A stretch of 64,000 nucleotides of DNA, taken from contig OY755241.1 of assembly GCA_963576725.1 (NCBI GenBank), positions 26,278,853-26,342,852 on the forward strand, read 5' to 3'. Both the position numbers and the translations under genes were made by a program. This document shows positions 23,548-33,929 of this stretch, piece after piece. This DNA is from Azorinus chamasolen. Lineage: Eukaryota > Mollusca > Bivalvia > Cardiida > Solecurtidae. Numbering within the stretch: the stretch's first letter is position 1; each line of letters begins with the position of its first letter. Below the pieces are notes generated by a model. The model made no database searches. It was given only the letters and a program-made list of their open reading frames with translations, and was not told the origin of the DNA.

Positions 23548-24206
23548 TTAACTCCCACCATAATACACAACATCTTTACACATTTGGGATACACTTTGAC
23601 ACAAACTCTCATTGCAGAACTTGTAATATCGACAGTAACAAGTGACTGTGTTATGTACAAGCACTAAATGATATAAGTATGCTTCGCCTGCACAAATAAG
23701 TAGGCCCAGGGCAGACTTTTGCTTCAGCACTACAGGCAGCAGTTCATACTTCAACTGACAATGATCTTTGTCCCTTAAGTAATGTCCGGACTTCACCGAA
23801 ACATTTAACACTTCTCTGCTACTTTTGCATTTTAAATCAATGACTTCAGCAACCATGTCAGGAACAAAATCCCTTTGATACACAATAATTGGTTCTTCAT
23901 TGCAATGCTCGTCAAAAAGGTTTGATCTCTTATGTGGCCGTGCGTCTTCAGTTCTCTGTTTTTTTGGAGGTGTTCCCTCTGGCGAAGTTTCTGGGCTGCT
24001 GTTAGTAAAGGTGGGTATGAAGAATATTTTCCTCACAGCGGGATCGTTTGTGGCTCCTCCCCCCATGGAAGTAACTGTGCAGTGTGGTAACAATTCCTCG
24101 AATAAGCTGGATACCATTGCTCGTCCCCGTGCATTTGACATATTGTGTATGAAGCCCATGGCAATCTTCTTCTTTAAATGCTCTAAACTTGTGTTTTTTT
24201 CAAACT
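23548..24206 (-). CDS. Gene X terminal exon: unknown protein with C-terminal nuclease-like domain
   Basis: Opens after a good acceptor (ttttgtttcag) at 24207 and runs 219 codons including the stop TAA. I do not recognise the protein. The N-part has NARGRAMVSSLFEELL and SMGGGATNDPAVRK; the middle is Ser/Pro/Lys-rich (SPETSPEGTPPKKQR) and probably disordered; the C-part contains VAEVIDLKCKSS, VSVKSGHYL and QLKYELLPVVL followed by two hydrophobic strands (LGLLICAGEAYLYHLVLV). The pattern K-S-G-x-L...QL..ELL recalls the core of PD-(D/E)XK nuclease folds, but the acidic residue before the Lys is Ser. The same N- and C-motifs occur in the gene at 56353-63907, so the two are paralogs. Function unknown. 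Confidence 0.65.
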
Positions 24207-24296
24207 CTGAAACAAAACATGTAATTTATTAATTAGTGTAGTATTATTTTTCCAAGTTGTGTACAAAATGGCATCCAGATCTTTTTGATTTAAAGA

Positions 24297-24412
24297 GGTT
24301 TAGAAAAAGAAGAATTGTCTGTATTTTGTTTATGTTTAATCACAGAATACACCCACACATTACAATTTTTAGATGAGCCCTTGGCCTTCAGAGACCCCAA
24401 GGGGTCCCTAAT
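24297..24412 (+). repeat. 116-bp direct repeat, copy 1
   Basis: From ggtttagaaaaag to ggggtccctaat; identical to 25170-25285 as read by eye. Ends with a small hairpin gacccc-aa-ggggtc. Lies in the last intron of gene X. Confidence 0.9.
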
Positions 24413-24569
24413 GTTATTTTCAGTAAAAAAGGGTGTATTTTGGTAGCTGGCCACAGACCCCCACCTCCACCCCTTCCCCTGGCAGACTCCTCGCTCCTGA
24501 TCCCTGCTACACCACAGGTAATTACCACAGAACACATGCGAAGAACACATGCGAATACTAGTAATCCAA

Positions 24570-24645
24570 CTTGCAGAACGTCTCTAGTGACCAGGAGGAT
24601 TTGAACCGGGGTCCCCTGTCCGACATTGTTATCAGAGCGCATGGT
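24570..24645 (-). repeat. tRNA-derived SINE-like segment
   Basis: On the minus strand, gggaccccggttcaaatcct contains a perfect pol III B-box core (GGTTCAAATCC), preceded by cgctctgataac, which resembles a tRNA anticodon arm. No full cloverleaf or A-box is evident, so this is called a SINE fragment and not a tRNA gene. Confidence 0.5.
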
Positions 24646-25169
24646 GTGGAAAAAGAGGCAGCATTTATAAGTGATTTGAAGGAGGATTGTTTCCCGGACG
24701 AAAAAACACCACTTTCATTCAAACATTTCATTTAATATTGTATAGTTTTCAAGATGTGCGCGTCTGCGCCAGATGATCATGGCACTCCAAGGATGAATGG
24801 GAATTTGGAATTTGGAATTTCGTTTATCGTCAATTTTCTGCCGTTATAGGTTAAATTGTGACCAGCCAGTCGCTATTGGTGGAGGAAACAGGGGTGCCCG
24901 GAGGAAACCACCGCCTTACGCCAGGCCACTGGCAGCCTTCTCACATAATCCAGCCGAATGGGTTCAAAACTATTCACATTTAAGAGTTTCTTCTGGATTC
25001 TAGACACTCATGCATTATCGGAAATTTTCTATAAGCGAGTCTTTTGTGTTTTATAAGCATTGGTTGAGGAGGTAGGCTACCCATAAACATTTTTGTATTC
25101 TGCTAGAGAGATTTCTCTAAACATTTCAGTATTGCTATCTAATGGGTTGACTGGAATAATTACAGCTTT

Positions 25170-25285
25170 GGTTTAGAAAAAGAAGAATTGTCTGTATTTT
25201 GTTTATGTTTAATCACAGAATACACCCACACATTACAATTTTTAGATGAGCCCTTGGCCTTCAGAGACCCCAAGGGGTCCCTAAT
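25170..25285 (+). repeat. 116-bp direct repeat, copy 2
   Basis: Second identical copy, ending 6 bp from the gene X internal exon. The 757 bp between the copies hold a tRNA-like SINE segment and no ORF. The repeat ends are not TG...CA, which argues against an LTR. Confidence 0.9.
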
Positions 25286-25291
25286 ATTTAC

Positions 25292-25411
25292 CATAATTGG
25301 AGATCCATGCCTGACTTCCAAATACAGCTGTAGCATCGTTCTTCTCTCTTTTCAAACTCTCCAAGACTGGTTTTAATTCATTCAAGACGGTTCCAGTGTG
25401 ATCGCTGAGTT
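25292..25411 (-). CDS. Gene X internal exon
   Basis: A 120-bp exon between acceptor catttgcag and donor atg|gtaaat. It enters and leaves in phase 1, matching the flanking exons: the leftover G joins AG of the next exon to give Glu. It encodes a helix-rich stretch (GTVLNELKPVLESLKREK) typical of a short coiled coil. No domain recognised. Confidence 0.55.
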
Positions 25412-25586
25412 CTGCAAATGAACATGGAATGTCATTACAATAAAGCAAAGAACTGGAGGTTAACATATAGGTACTCATGACATTTTAGGGTGTTTTTCGG
25501 GTGTAACTTTTGAACCGCTGAAGATATTACAATAATGTGTTCAGGTTTAGGTGGCAGATTGATACCCTTCATAAACAAACCTTAAT

Positions 25587-25830
25587 GTTTCAATTAATTT
25601 GAGTCATGGGTTCACCCTCATACCTCATCTGGATCCAGCCAAAAGTCGGTGGAACTCAACGAAACTCCTCAGATAAAAGTTTCAATTCATTTGAGCCATG
25701 GGTTCACCATGTAATAAAAACATATCTCCTGATTGTATGGCGCTTCCGACATAAAAGACCATTAACGGTAAGACTACTGCCAGGCAATATCCTTTCAGTT
25801 TATCTGGATCCAGCCAAAAGTCTGTAGAAC
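25587..25830 (+). repeat. Diverged single SatB-like units in a gene X intron
   Basis: A nearly complete SatB unit at 25587-25682 (caattaatttgagtcatggg, then catctggatccagccaaaag) is followed by partial units at ~25680-25710 and ~25800-25825. They differ from the array consensus more than array units differ from each other, so they are older. Confidence 0.8.
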
Positions 25831-25851
25831 TGAACCCATGAACCTCAAATT

Positions 25852-25993
25852 AATTGGTCATATTTGAGCAATGAGTTCACCCACATACCTCATCTGGATC
25901 CAGCCAAAAGTCCGTAGAATTAATTGGTCATATTTTGGCTGGATCCAGATGAGGTATGTGGGTGAACTCATTGCTCAAATTAATTGGTCATAT
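25852..25993. repeat. SatB-like hairpin (inverted pair)
   Basis: A forward SatB-like arm (25852-25905, ttggtcatatttgagcaatg...ccagccaaaa) is followed by its reverse complement (25931-25993). Arms of ~54 bp match closely, with a loop of ~25 bp, and both are bounded by attaattggtcat. It lies in the gene X intron and looks like a small foldback element. Confidence 0.85.
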
Positions 25994-26067
25994 TATCTGA
26001 GCGAAGCTGATAAGTTTCGATATGTGACGCCCAGATATCATTTTATAACTAATTGAATTCAACCCAC

Positions 26068-26249
26068 CACTCGCTTCTTCAAGTGTTTCAACCTGTCCCT
26101 GTCCCCAACGTATGTTGATCCATTTGTCATCTGCATCTTCATCATGCCTTCTGCTCAGAATGGGAAAGAATACTAGATAGTTGACGGTATTGTTTGGTGA
26201 CACAAATAGATGTTCGTCAACTTCGCCTTTTACATCAATATAAGGCAAC
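26068..26249 (-). CDS. Gene X upstream exon (most 5' one visible)
   Basis: A 182-bp exon after acceptor aattttcag, encoding 60 residues (starting LPYIDVKGEV, containing KWINIRWGQGQ) and ending at a weaker donor gtg|gtgggt in phase 1, which fits the next exon. The exon begins with one base of a split codon, so at least one more 5' exon must exist; I cannot find it in 26250-27800, which is filled with MITE-like repeats. Together the three exons give 319 residues. The donor choice is the least certain part. Confidence 0.5.
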
Positions 26250-26366
26250 CTGAAAATTAACCCACAACAACAAGCAATTTAATCTAATTTGCTTCGACTA
26301 ATATAGAGTAGAACATATATATCTTCCCATGTTTATATATATATATCCCATTACTTCACATAAATC

Positions 26367-26935
26367 CAGGGGTGCGTTTTTTTATTCGAAATCGTTATCA
26401 TGATTCAAGATCCGGATTTCGATTCCGCGTTTTATTTTCCGAATCAAAATCATGATTCTGAATCTGACGAATCAAAAGGCAGGCGTGATTTTTATACAAA
26501 TCAAAATGGCGGAAATGCAGCAGACGCCAAATGCGGAAAGTCAAATTGGTGGTAAATACATTATAGATCTAACAGACTTCAGCAGATGCATGAAAAATAC
26601 GACTGGTTTATTTCTGAACATTTGTAAAATTGATAGATTGTACAGAAAAAAGTACTCGCATGCTATGTAACAGTGCATTGAGTAACGGTAATACAACTTC
26701 TGAACTTCCAGTTTCTAAAACCACTTGCATTTTCATTTCATAAGATCTTTGTGTATTAAAAAATTCACAAGCAGTAGCTAAACATAAAGCAATTTCATTT
26801 GACTCCATTTTGAATATTTTAAGAAAATCATTTAATGACAAATCATGTCGTTTTTTATTCAACGAATCATGATTAAGATTTGGAAATCATGATTCAGAAT
26901 CCTATTTCAGATTCACAATAAAAAACGCACCCCTG
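26367..26935. mobile_element. MITE-like element with CAGGGGTGCGTTTTTT inverted ends
   Basis: The left end CAGGGGTGCGTTTTTTTATT and the reverse complement of the right end (CAGGGGTGCGTTTTTTATTG) match over ~20 bp, and aatcatgatt motifs recur in both subterminal regions. The CAGGGG start is common in hAT-type elements. No 8-bp target duplication is visible. Size 569 bp; no transposase frame. hAT membership is an inference. Confidence 0.6.
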
Positions 26936-27443
26936 CTACAATTCAAGTGAATCGATATACATACATCAACACTAGCTTTAAGCTATCATCGATGTGAATC
27001 AAAAGTGAATCAAAAGTGAATCAAAATCGTTCGCCCAATGTATGCTCAACTTACATGATTGAAACCTTTAAAATGTAGCCTGCTACAATTCAAGTGAATC
27101 GATATACATACATCAACACTAGCTTTAAGCTATCATCGATGTGAATCAAAAGTGAATCAAACAGGTTAGGGAAAACGACATTTTTAGCTATAATAGCTAA
27201 AATTAGCTATAGAGCTCTAATTGCTTTAAAAAAAGCTATAGTTGGATAGCTAAAAGTAGCTATCAGATCACAAATTTGATCACAGCTTTGAAACTACCCC
27301 AGGTGGCAATTATTTGCATATCTAATTTTAGCTATTGAAGTATTATAGCTAAAATTGTCGTTTTCCCTAACCTGTCAAAAGTGAATCAAAATCGTTCGCC
27401 CAATGTATGCTCAACTTACATGATTTGAAACCTTTAAAATGTA
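26932..27443 (+). repeat. 147-bp tandem duplication, second copy split by a MITE
   Basis: The unit starting cctgctacaattcaagtg occurs at 26932 and 27079. The first copy is intact and the second is interrupted at 27162-27374. Each has a gtgaatcaaa triplet run. Confidence 0.9.
27162..27374. mobile_element. 213-bp MITE with CAGGTTAGGG ends and 5-bp target duplication TCAAA
   Basis: Perfect inverted ends CAGGTTAGGGAAAACGACA. It is flanked by tcaaa on both sides (27157-27161, 27375-27379). Removing the element and one tcaaa restores the uninterrupted neighbouring 147-bp copy exactly, so the boundaries are certain. The interior is rich in tagctat motifs. A CAG start with a 5-bp duplication fits some hAT subgroups (inference). 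Confidence 0.85.
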
Positions 27444-27810
27444 GACCGGAAATGGCGAAAGGTATATTAGACAGTTTCGATTTTTTTTCTCGTCAGAAAA
27501 ACAGGTTAGGATTTAATTCGCTATATTTTTCACGCCTGTTTGTTATGAAAGTTTCAATTTATATTTAACAATATATTTGTCGGAATATTAAAAAGGAAAT
27601 CTGATCACTAAATTTATGCATTTATACGAAACTAATTTTGCACTATATCCCGTCAGATTTACCACCAAAATGGCACATACGAAAAAGGCGGCACATACAA
27701 AAATGGCACATACGAAAATGGCACATACAGAAATGAAACTAACATCAAACGAAAGCTTTTTAAATTGTCTATGATATTGGGGTTGAGCACCTGAAAATTT
27801 TAGGTAGTGG
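27444..27810. other. No gene seen; short aaatggcacatac tandem repeat
   Basis: AT-rich. Four imperfect copies of a ~17-bp unit (aaaatggcacatacg) at about 27668-27732. Nothing else recognised. Confidence 0.5.
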
Positions 27811-28394
27811 CTAGCCGTACGGGCCCGTACGGCTAGTCCCAGCGGCTAGCCGTACGGGCCCGTACGACTAGCCTCAGAGACTAGCCGTACGGGCCCGTAC
27901 GGCTAGCGAATAACGGGTTGGTTGACTAGCCGTACGGCTGTAATATGTACAATAGCCTGGTCAGCAGCTACATTGTCCCTATAACATATCTATAGGCCCT
28001 GCATGGCCTGCTCAGGAGCTACACTGTCCCTAGAACATATCTATAGGCCCTGCCTAGGAGCTACACTGTCCCTAGAACATATCTATAGGCCCTGCAGGGC
28101 CTGCTCAGGAGCTACACTGTTCCAAGAACATATCTATATGCCCTGTGGGGCCTGATCATGAGCTACACTGTCCCTAGAACATATGCATAGGCCCTGCGGG
28201 GCCTGATCAGCAGCTACAATATCCCAAGAACATATCTATATATAGGCCCTGGAGGACCTGATCACGAGCTACACTGTCCCTAGAATATATATATAGGCCC
28301 TGTATGGTCTGATCAGGAGTTGCACTGTCCCTAGAACATATGTATAGGCCATGCAGGGCCTGATCAGCAGCTACACTGTCCCTGCACCTTTAGG
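27811..28394 (+). repeat. Left arm of a 6-kb foldback-like structure
   Basis: Three 26-bp palindromes (ctagccgtacggg plus its complement) at 27811, 27845 and 27881, the middle one with a single mismatch, are followed by about eight ~50-62-bp tandem units around gagctacactgtccctagaa and ataggccctgcaggg. The whole arm is present as its reverse complement at 33297-33929. Long inverted arms made of tandem repeats are the layout of foldback transposons; no transposase is visible. Confidence 0.75.
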
Positions 28395-28396
28395 GT

Positions 28397-28474
28397 GTGA
28401 TATTCACCAGCAGAACGTCATATTGACCTCAGCTAACGCCTCGGTCAATATGTCATTCTGCTGGTGAATATCAC
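28397..28474. repeat. 78-bp hairpin, 32-bp arms
   Basis: gtgatattcaccagcagaac (28397) pairs with the arm ending at 28474; three mismatches in 32 bp; loop of 14 bp. A short self-complementary element of unknown type. Confidence 0.85.
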
Positions 28475-28512
28475 AGCATATTCAATGGTTAACTAGTCAA
28501 TAATACGATATA

Positions 28513-28634
28513 CTCATGAACAAACATTTCAAGCAGAGACATAATTACGATATGATAATCTGCTCATCAATATATATGGATTATTGTAAATACCTAGTTA
28601 TGTTGCGTCTCTGCTTAAAATGTTTGTTCATGAG
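28513..28634. repeat. Inverted repeat, 28-bp arms
   Basis: ctcatgaacaaacatttcaa at 28513 is mirrored at 28607-28634 with one mismatch. A third, weaker copy of the right arm follows at ~28661-28684 (gtctctccttaaaatgtttt). Confidence 0.85.
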
Positions 28635-29284
28635 AATATATCATACCTATTATAAAATACGTCTCTCCTTAAAATGTTTTCTCATTGGTATTATATAAAG
28701 TGATTATATATACTCATCAGTATACATAGGTACAGAATAAAAGCAATGATTTCTTGCATTACGACACGTTGATGAATAGTGGACAGTCTCAAACCGGATC
28801 GAGCTATTTATCGACTGATCATGCTATAAGTATGTTCCCTGCTCATCAGTTTCCCGTCAAAAGTCTTTAATAAACCCTTTGAAGCCCATAGTATCCCAGG
28901 GGGTGGGGTCCGGACCCCATACACCCCCGCTGGATCCGCGCATGCTCCACCTACTATCTACATACCGGTACTGATGAAATTTCCGATAGACCGCTAATGA
29001 ATTCAAAAATCCTTTTTATTTGTGTTCTTCATTTAATTTTGATTTTTTAACATACGTGTATTCTTATGTACTTTTATATATCCTAGATTAATCACTCTGA
29101 TCTGTATATTTACATAGTAATAATTATATATATATTTACCCTGTGCCAGTTCCAGGTCATATGTTATATGTTAAATATTTTAATTGCATTTCTTCTATTG
29201 ATAGGCTGGCACCGATCCATCAACGGGGACGCCGGACGTGATACGTGCTGATCACCCTGTTACTGGAGAAATGCTGAAAGTGCT
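28635..29284. other. No gene seen
   Basis: AT-rich DNA inside the foldback-like structure. No convincing frame or repeat apart from short TATA runs. Confidence 0.5.
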
Positions 29285-29640
29285 GATGATAGTTGTATAT
29301 ATTGTATAAAGTGTACATTGTGATAATGATGTTGGTGATGATGACTATGATAATAGTGATAATGATAGGTGTACATGACGATGATGATATTGATGATGAT
29401 AGTTGTATATATTGTATAAAGTGTACATTGTGATAATGATGTTGGTGATGATGACTGATAATAGTGATGATGATAGGTGTACATGACGATGATGATAGTG
29501 ACGATGTTGATGATGATAGTTGTATATATTGTATAAAGTGTACATTGTGATAATGATGTTGGTGATGATAACGATGATGATAGTGGTGATGACTATGATG
29601 ATAGTGATGATTTTGATGGTGATGATGTATATATTATGAT
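29285..29640 (+). repeat. Minisatellite, ~110-117-bp units rich in gatgat
   Basis: Units beginning gatgatagttgtatatattg at 29285, 29395 and 29512, each with a gtgtacattgtgataatgat core and a degenerate (gat)n tail. Not coding. Confidence 0.9.
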
Positions 29641-29770
29641 GATATTGACTTACTCAGTAAATCACTGTTTTCCTACAAACAGTCTCTTTGTTTTATTTGT
29701 TTGTCCCCTTATCAAGCGGAGTCAACAGTACAAAATAAATGATGTGCATGTATTGGATAGATAACGAGTT

Positions 29771-29832
29771 GGGTGATCTATGGAATATAGATACCCGAGT
29801 TTACGAAGGTTTCTATATTCCACAGATCACCC
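29771..29832. repeat. Hairpin, 23-bp arms
   Basis: gggtgatctatggaatatag (29771-29793) pairs with 29810-29832, with an interior loop of 16 bp and two mismatches. Confidence 0.8.
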
Positions 29833-30349
29833 CAGACCACGGGACTAATCTTTGTCAATAAGTTTCAAGAAATTCACGTGCAATGAGGATCGCCAATTAA
29901 ACATTTCAAGCATGGATTTCAATTGTAAATGACCTATGTAGACAGCATGAAACCAGACAAGCCAGTGAATAATTCGCCGGTTGATCGGTTTCAGGCTGTC
30001 CAGTACTCATCATTGTATCGTAAATTGCCCCAAAATGAAACCGAAAAATCTGGAAATGTCTATGAATTGTTTACCATTAAAACTACAATGTATTTCAAAG
30101 GAGTAACATGCGAAAACACGGTCGGGTATGTGCTGCAAAGTGCTAATGTCACCTAAATTCCTGCGGAATTAAAAACGTAGTTAGTGTGGGTGCAATGGCG
30201 GAATCAGTAGACCGAAACCTTATTTTTGGACAACTTCAGTGCACAAACCATCTGTTCGGACTTCAAGTTTCGATATACAAATGAAGGTATATACATGTAC
30301 ACTCCAGTATTACGATACTATTGTGAATTTATCATGTGTAAATGGGTCT
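29833..30349. other. Short open stretch of uncertain status
   Basis: A 75-codon open stretch at 29929-30156 (DSMKPDKPVNNSPVDRFQAV) resembles, at the DNA level, the segment at ~31988-32050 (gcagcatgaa...ggttt/gcttcaggctg). This suggests both are copies of a dispersed repeat; I do not call a gene. Confidence 0.3.
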
Positions 30350-30772
30350 TCGGCCTCCTCCTTCTCATCGTCATCGCAATCGTCAATCGTCGTCATCGTT
30401 ATCGCAATCGTCAATCGTCATCATCATCGTCGTTGTCATCACCATCGTCAATCGTCGCCGTCATTGTAAACGCCGTCGTCGTCATTATCGTCATCGTCGT
30501 CGTTGTCGTCATCATCGTCATCGATCATCGTCGTCGTCATCATCGTCGTCGTCATCGGCATCGATCATCGTCGTCATCGGCATCGTCATCGTCATCATCG
30601 CCATCGATCATCGTCGTCGTCATCATCGTCGTCGTCATCGTCGCCATCTATCATCGTCATCGTTAATCGTCGTCATCAGCATCGTCGTCATCGCCATCGC
30701 GGTCGTCATCATAGTCGTCATCATCATAATCGTCGTCGTCAGCATCGCCATCGATCATCGTCGTCATCGCAA

Positions 30773-30807
<35 letters not shown>

Positions 30808-30885
30808 ATCATCGTCATGGCAATCGTGATCGTCATCATCATCATCATCAGCAGCAGCATCATTCTCCTCCTCCTCCTCCTCGTC
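30350..30885 (+). repeat. Trinucleotide microsatellite (CGT/CAT)n
   Basis: About 530 bp of mixed cgt, cat and atc triplets. Any frame gives homopolymer-like Ser, Val/Ile or His/Arg runs, so none is taken as coding. Confidence 0.9.
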
Positions 30886-31689
30886 ATTATATTTTGCAAC
30901 AAAAGTTTTGTCTATGAGATTTATACCACACTAATTATGCTGTCCTCTGATTGGCCAAGCACTGGACACCGGAGTCTAAAAACTAATCATTTAATTGCGT
31001 TCATTGATTGGGTACTTACCTAACTTCATATGAGAAGCCACTAATGTAGTGTATTTCACACCTAATCTGCCTAACCAAAAACCGCCATTAATTTCTGATG
31101 ACACAACACCAATAACACAACTCCTTTATCTTAGGCATTCCATTGACAACAATATACGAACAATATTTTAGCATTATGATTTTATTTTGTAAAATTTAAA
31201 CAAGTTTCACATTCATTATATTTGAACAGTTACATTAATCGTTATAATAAAGGTGTATTAAACATAAACATAAATCTACCATTGTTTGGTTAATGGAACG
31301 TAAGCTAGTATTATTTTGTGAGTATTCATTCAAAATAAGATTCGATTGTTTAAGGTTGGTTAAATAGGCAATAAAGTAGCACATATTATATAGATCTAAT
31401 TTATTTAACTGAGAGACCGTATATTACACAATTATAGCTCAACAAAGATCAGCTTATTAAAGAGGTTTGATTGATTGTATAGCCCATATTGGCGACTAAG
31501 TATTAAAGAGGTAATGAATTGTTTGATATTTTAATGGTTAAATGGTAATACATATAACAAAACAAATTGGGCTTATCAGATAAAAGAACCTAAAAGAAAT
31601 ATTAACAAGCATAGGCATGCTCAATATATGGCTAGCTAAGAACTGCGAAAACTATATTTTTCTATCAGTAAAACAAAGAATAATTGATA
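30886..31689. other. No gene seen
   Basis: AT-rich sequence with no recognised element, RNA gene or coding frame. Confidence 0.5.
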
Positions 31690-32316
31690 CGTATATGCAC
31701 ACTTGGTACACATCAATTAATAACTCATGAAGACTTATATCATATTGTAGGTTTAAACACGACTTCAGATTGGAAAAATATTTAACTGAAACAAAACCCA
31801 ATAAATTCAGGACATCATTATCGAAATTTAGACTATCTTCTCATGATCTACTTATTGAAAGTGGGAGACATAATAACATACCTATAGATGACAGAAAATG
31901 TAAACAATGTACAATGGATGTATTCTGTTTGTACACGCAGTTAACCCTTTGCAGCATAGAGTGATATTGAAAATACCATATGTGGGCAGCATGAAGCTGG
32001 ATCGGAAAAAAATCGCAGTCCAATCCGGCTTCAGGCTGACCACTACTCAATCGATGTATCCTACTGCCAGAATATTGATATTAAAATGATAACGATGTGT
32101 TTAAGTTTAGCACTGGAATTGCCTTTCAGACAGAGTAGTAACACGTGAAAACTAGTGTAAATGATGCAGAGGGTTGACGAGCGACGTATCGTATGTTTCA
32201 TATCCATATTTTATATACACATTTATGTACATATTATATGCCATTGTTAACTCATGTATGACGTTGTATGTCATTTGAGTAATAAAGTTTTGTTGAGATG
32301 AGTTGAGTTGAGTTAA
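31690..32316 (+). mobile_element. 3' remnant of a second CR1/L2-like LINE
   Basis: Codons 31770-31915 give KFRTSLSKFRLSSHDLLIE and RKCKQC, matching the C-terminal CCHC region of the ORF2 at 8461-11877 (KFRHSYAQFRAGAHELEIE, RVCRVC). The frame then breaks before the His/Cys half at ~31920, where unrelated sequence intrudes. The 3' end has aataaa (32281) and a tail of GAGTT units ending at 32314. A dead, diverged, 5'-truncated copy. Confidence 0.7.
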
Positions 32317-33296
32317 AAAAAAAAGTAAAAATAAGAAAGTTATAGTGGATATTGAAAACATTGATTGTGTGCGTGCGTGTGTATCCGTTAGTGCCGCTAT
32401 GACAATTATTGTTCACGTTCCAAAACAGTGAAAATCGTGTACAGTACTGCCCGTTTTTTGTCCACAAAAATTAAAATAAAAGTTATTTTCAAAAGGTATT
32501 TTCAAAAGTATTTACAAAAGTCGTCATACGGACACATATGGACCACAAACGCGTGTATGTACGTGTGTATTTCGCACACGTTTGGCTCTCGGAAATATAA
32601 CTAAAACCCCAAATAGCCATAATTATTAGCGAACAGTGTAGGCCTGCTCAGACTGCGCGAAAGCGCACGTTGATCTTGGTCTACGCCGGCCACCAAGACG
32701 ATAATCACCTTATATGCTTGACGCGGCTCATCTAAAAATATTATTTTCATTGAAAATATGATTGTAATTGTAATGTGCGAAAGCGCACACATCAAAACTC
32801 CCCAGCAAAAACAACAACAATCAATTAAAACAATACAAATAGCATGAACATTTTTTTTATTGCAGATTTAGATAGATATTGATCATAGGCAGGTGTACAG
32901 ACCCAAACAAAGTTTGTTTGTGAGACTTTTTCTTTTTCGAAAATTTTCGTAAGAGGTACGTACCCCATCAACATTGTTGGAATTTGCCAACAAAATAGAT
33001 TTCGCCTATACTTTGTTCGTAGGGGTTTAGGGACATGCTGATCACGAATCCGAAGTCAGATTTTGAATAACAAAAACAAAACAAACAAAAAACGGTACGC
33101 ATCATGGTGTCAAGACCCTCCAAAGTGACCAATCCATATTGGATCAGGGTCTATATTGTCTGTTTAGGAGTCAGTGTTGCCCCGGATAAGCATCTAATTA
33201 CATGTATATTGATGCTAGGCAGGTGTACCGACCCAAAGAACTATAATTCCTACGTCCAGGAGTCCATACGGGTCGACATATGGGGCAAGGGACAGT
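32317..33296. other. No gene; fragments of dispersed repeats
   Basis: The segment 32640-32800 (gcgaaagcgcacgttgatct, ggtctacgccggccaccaag) matches my memory of a repeat common in heterodont bivalves. A motif taggcaggtgtac-gacccaaa occurs at 32886 and 33217. No open frame of interest. Confidence 0.4.
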
Positions 33297-33929
33297 GTAG
33301 CCGCTGCAGGCCTATATATGTTCTAAGGACAGTGTAGCTGCTGATCGGGCCCTGCAGGGCCTATATATATGTTATAGCAGTCGGTGTAGCTGCTGATCAG
33401 GCCCTGCAGCGCCTAAACATATGTTCTAGGGACAGTGTAGCTCTTGAGCAAGCCCTGCATGGCATATAGATATGTTCTAGGGACAGTGTAGCTCATGATC
33501 AGGCCCCACAGGGCCTATAGATATGTTCTTGGAACAGTTTAGCTCCTGAGCAGGCCCTGCAGGGCCTATAGATATGTTCTAGGGACAGTGTAGCTCATGA
33601 TCAGACCCTGCAGGGTCTATATATATGTTCTAGGGACAGTGTAGCTCCTAGGCAGGGCCTATAGATATGTTCTAGGGACAGTGTAGCTCATGATCAGACC
33701 CTGCAGGGCCTATATATATGTTCTAGGGACAGTGTAGCTCCTGAGCAGGCCCTGCAGGGCCTATAGATATGTTCTAGGGACAGTGTAGCTGCTGACCAGG
33801 CTATTGTACATATTACAGCCGTACGGCTAGTCAACCAACCCGTTATTCGCTAGCCGTACGGGCCCGTACGGCTAGTCTCTGAGGCTAGTCGTACGGACCC
33901 GTACGGCTAGCCGCTGGGACTAGCCGTAC
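33297..33929 (-). repeat. Right arm of the foldback-like structure
   Basis: Reverse complement of 27811-28394: tandem units around ttctagggacagtgtagctc, then cggctagtcaaccaaccc and two of the long palindromes. The outermost palindrome is cut at ctagccgtaca, where SatA begins (caggtcatatac), with shared gtac at the junction. Confidence 0.8.

Noticed and set aside
24570..24645. Functional tRNA gene
   Set aside because: Only a B-box and part of an anticodon-like arm are recognisable; no acceptor stem pairing or A-box.
24297..25285. Small LTR retrotransposon (TRIM) with 116-bp LTRs
   Set aside because: Ends are not TG...CA, no primer-binding site or polypurine tract is visible, and no target duplication was found.
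30226..30917. Ser-, Val/Ile- and His/Arg-rich open frames
   Set aside because: All are translations of a CGT/CAT trinucleotide microsatellite in different frames.
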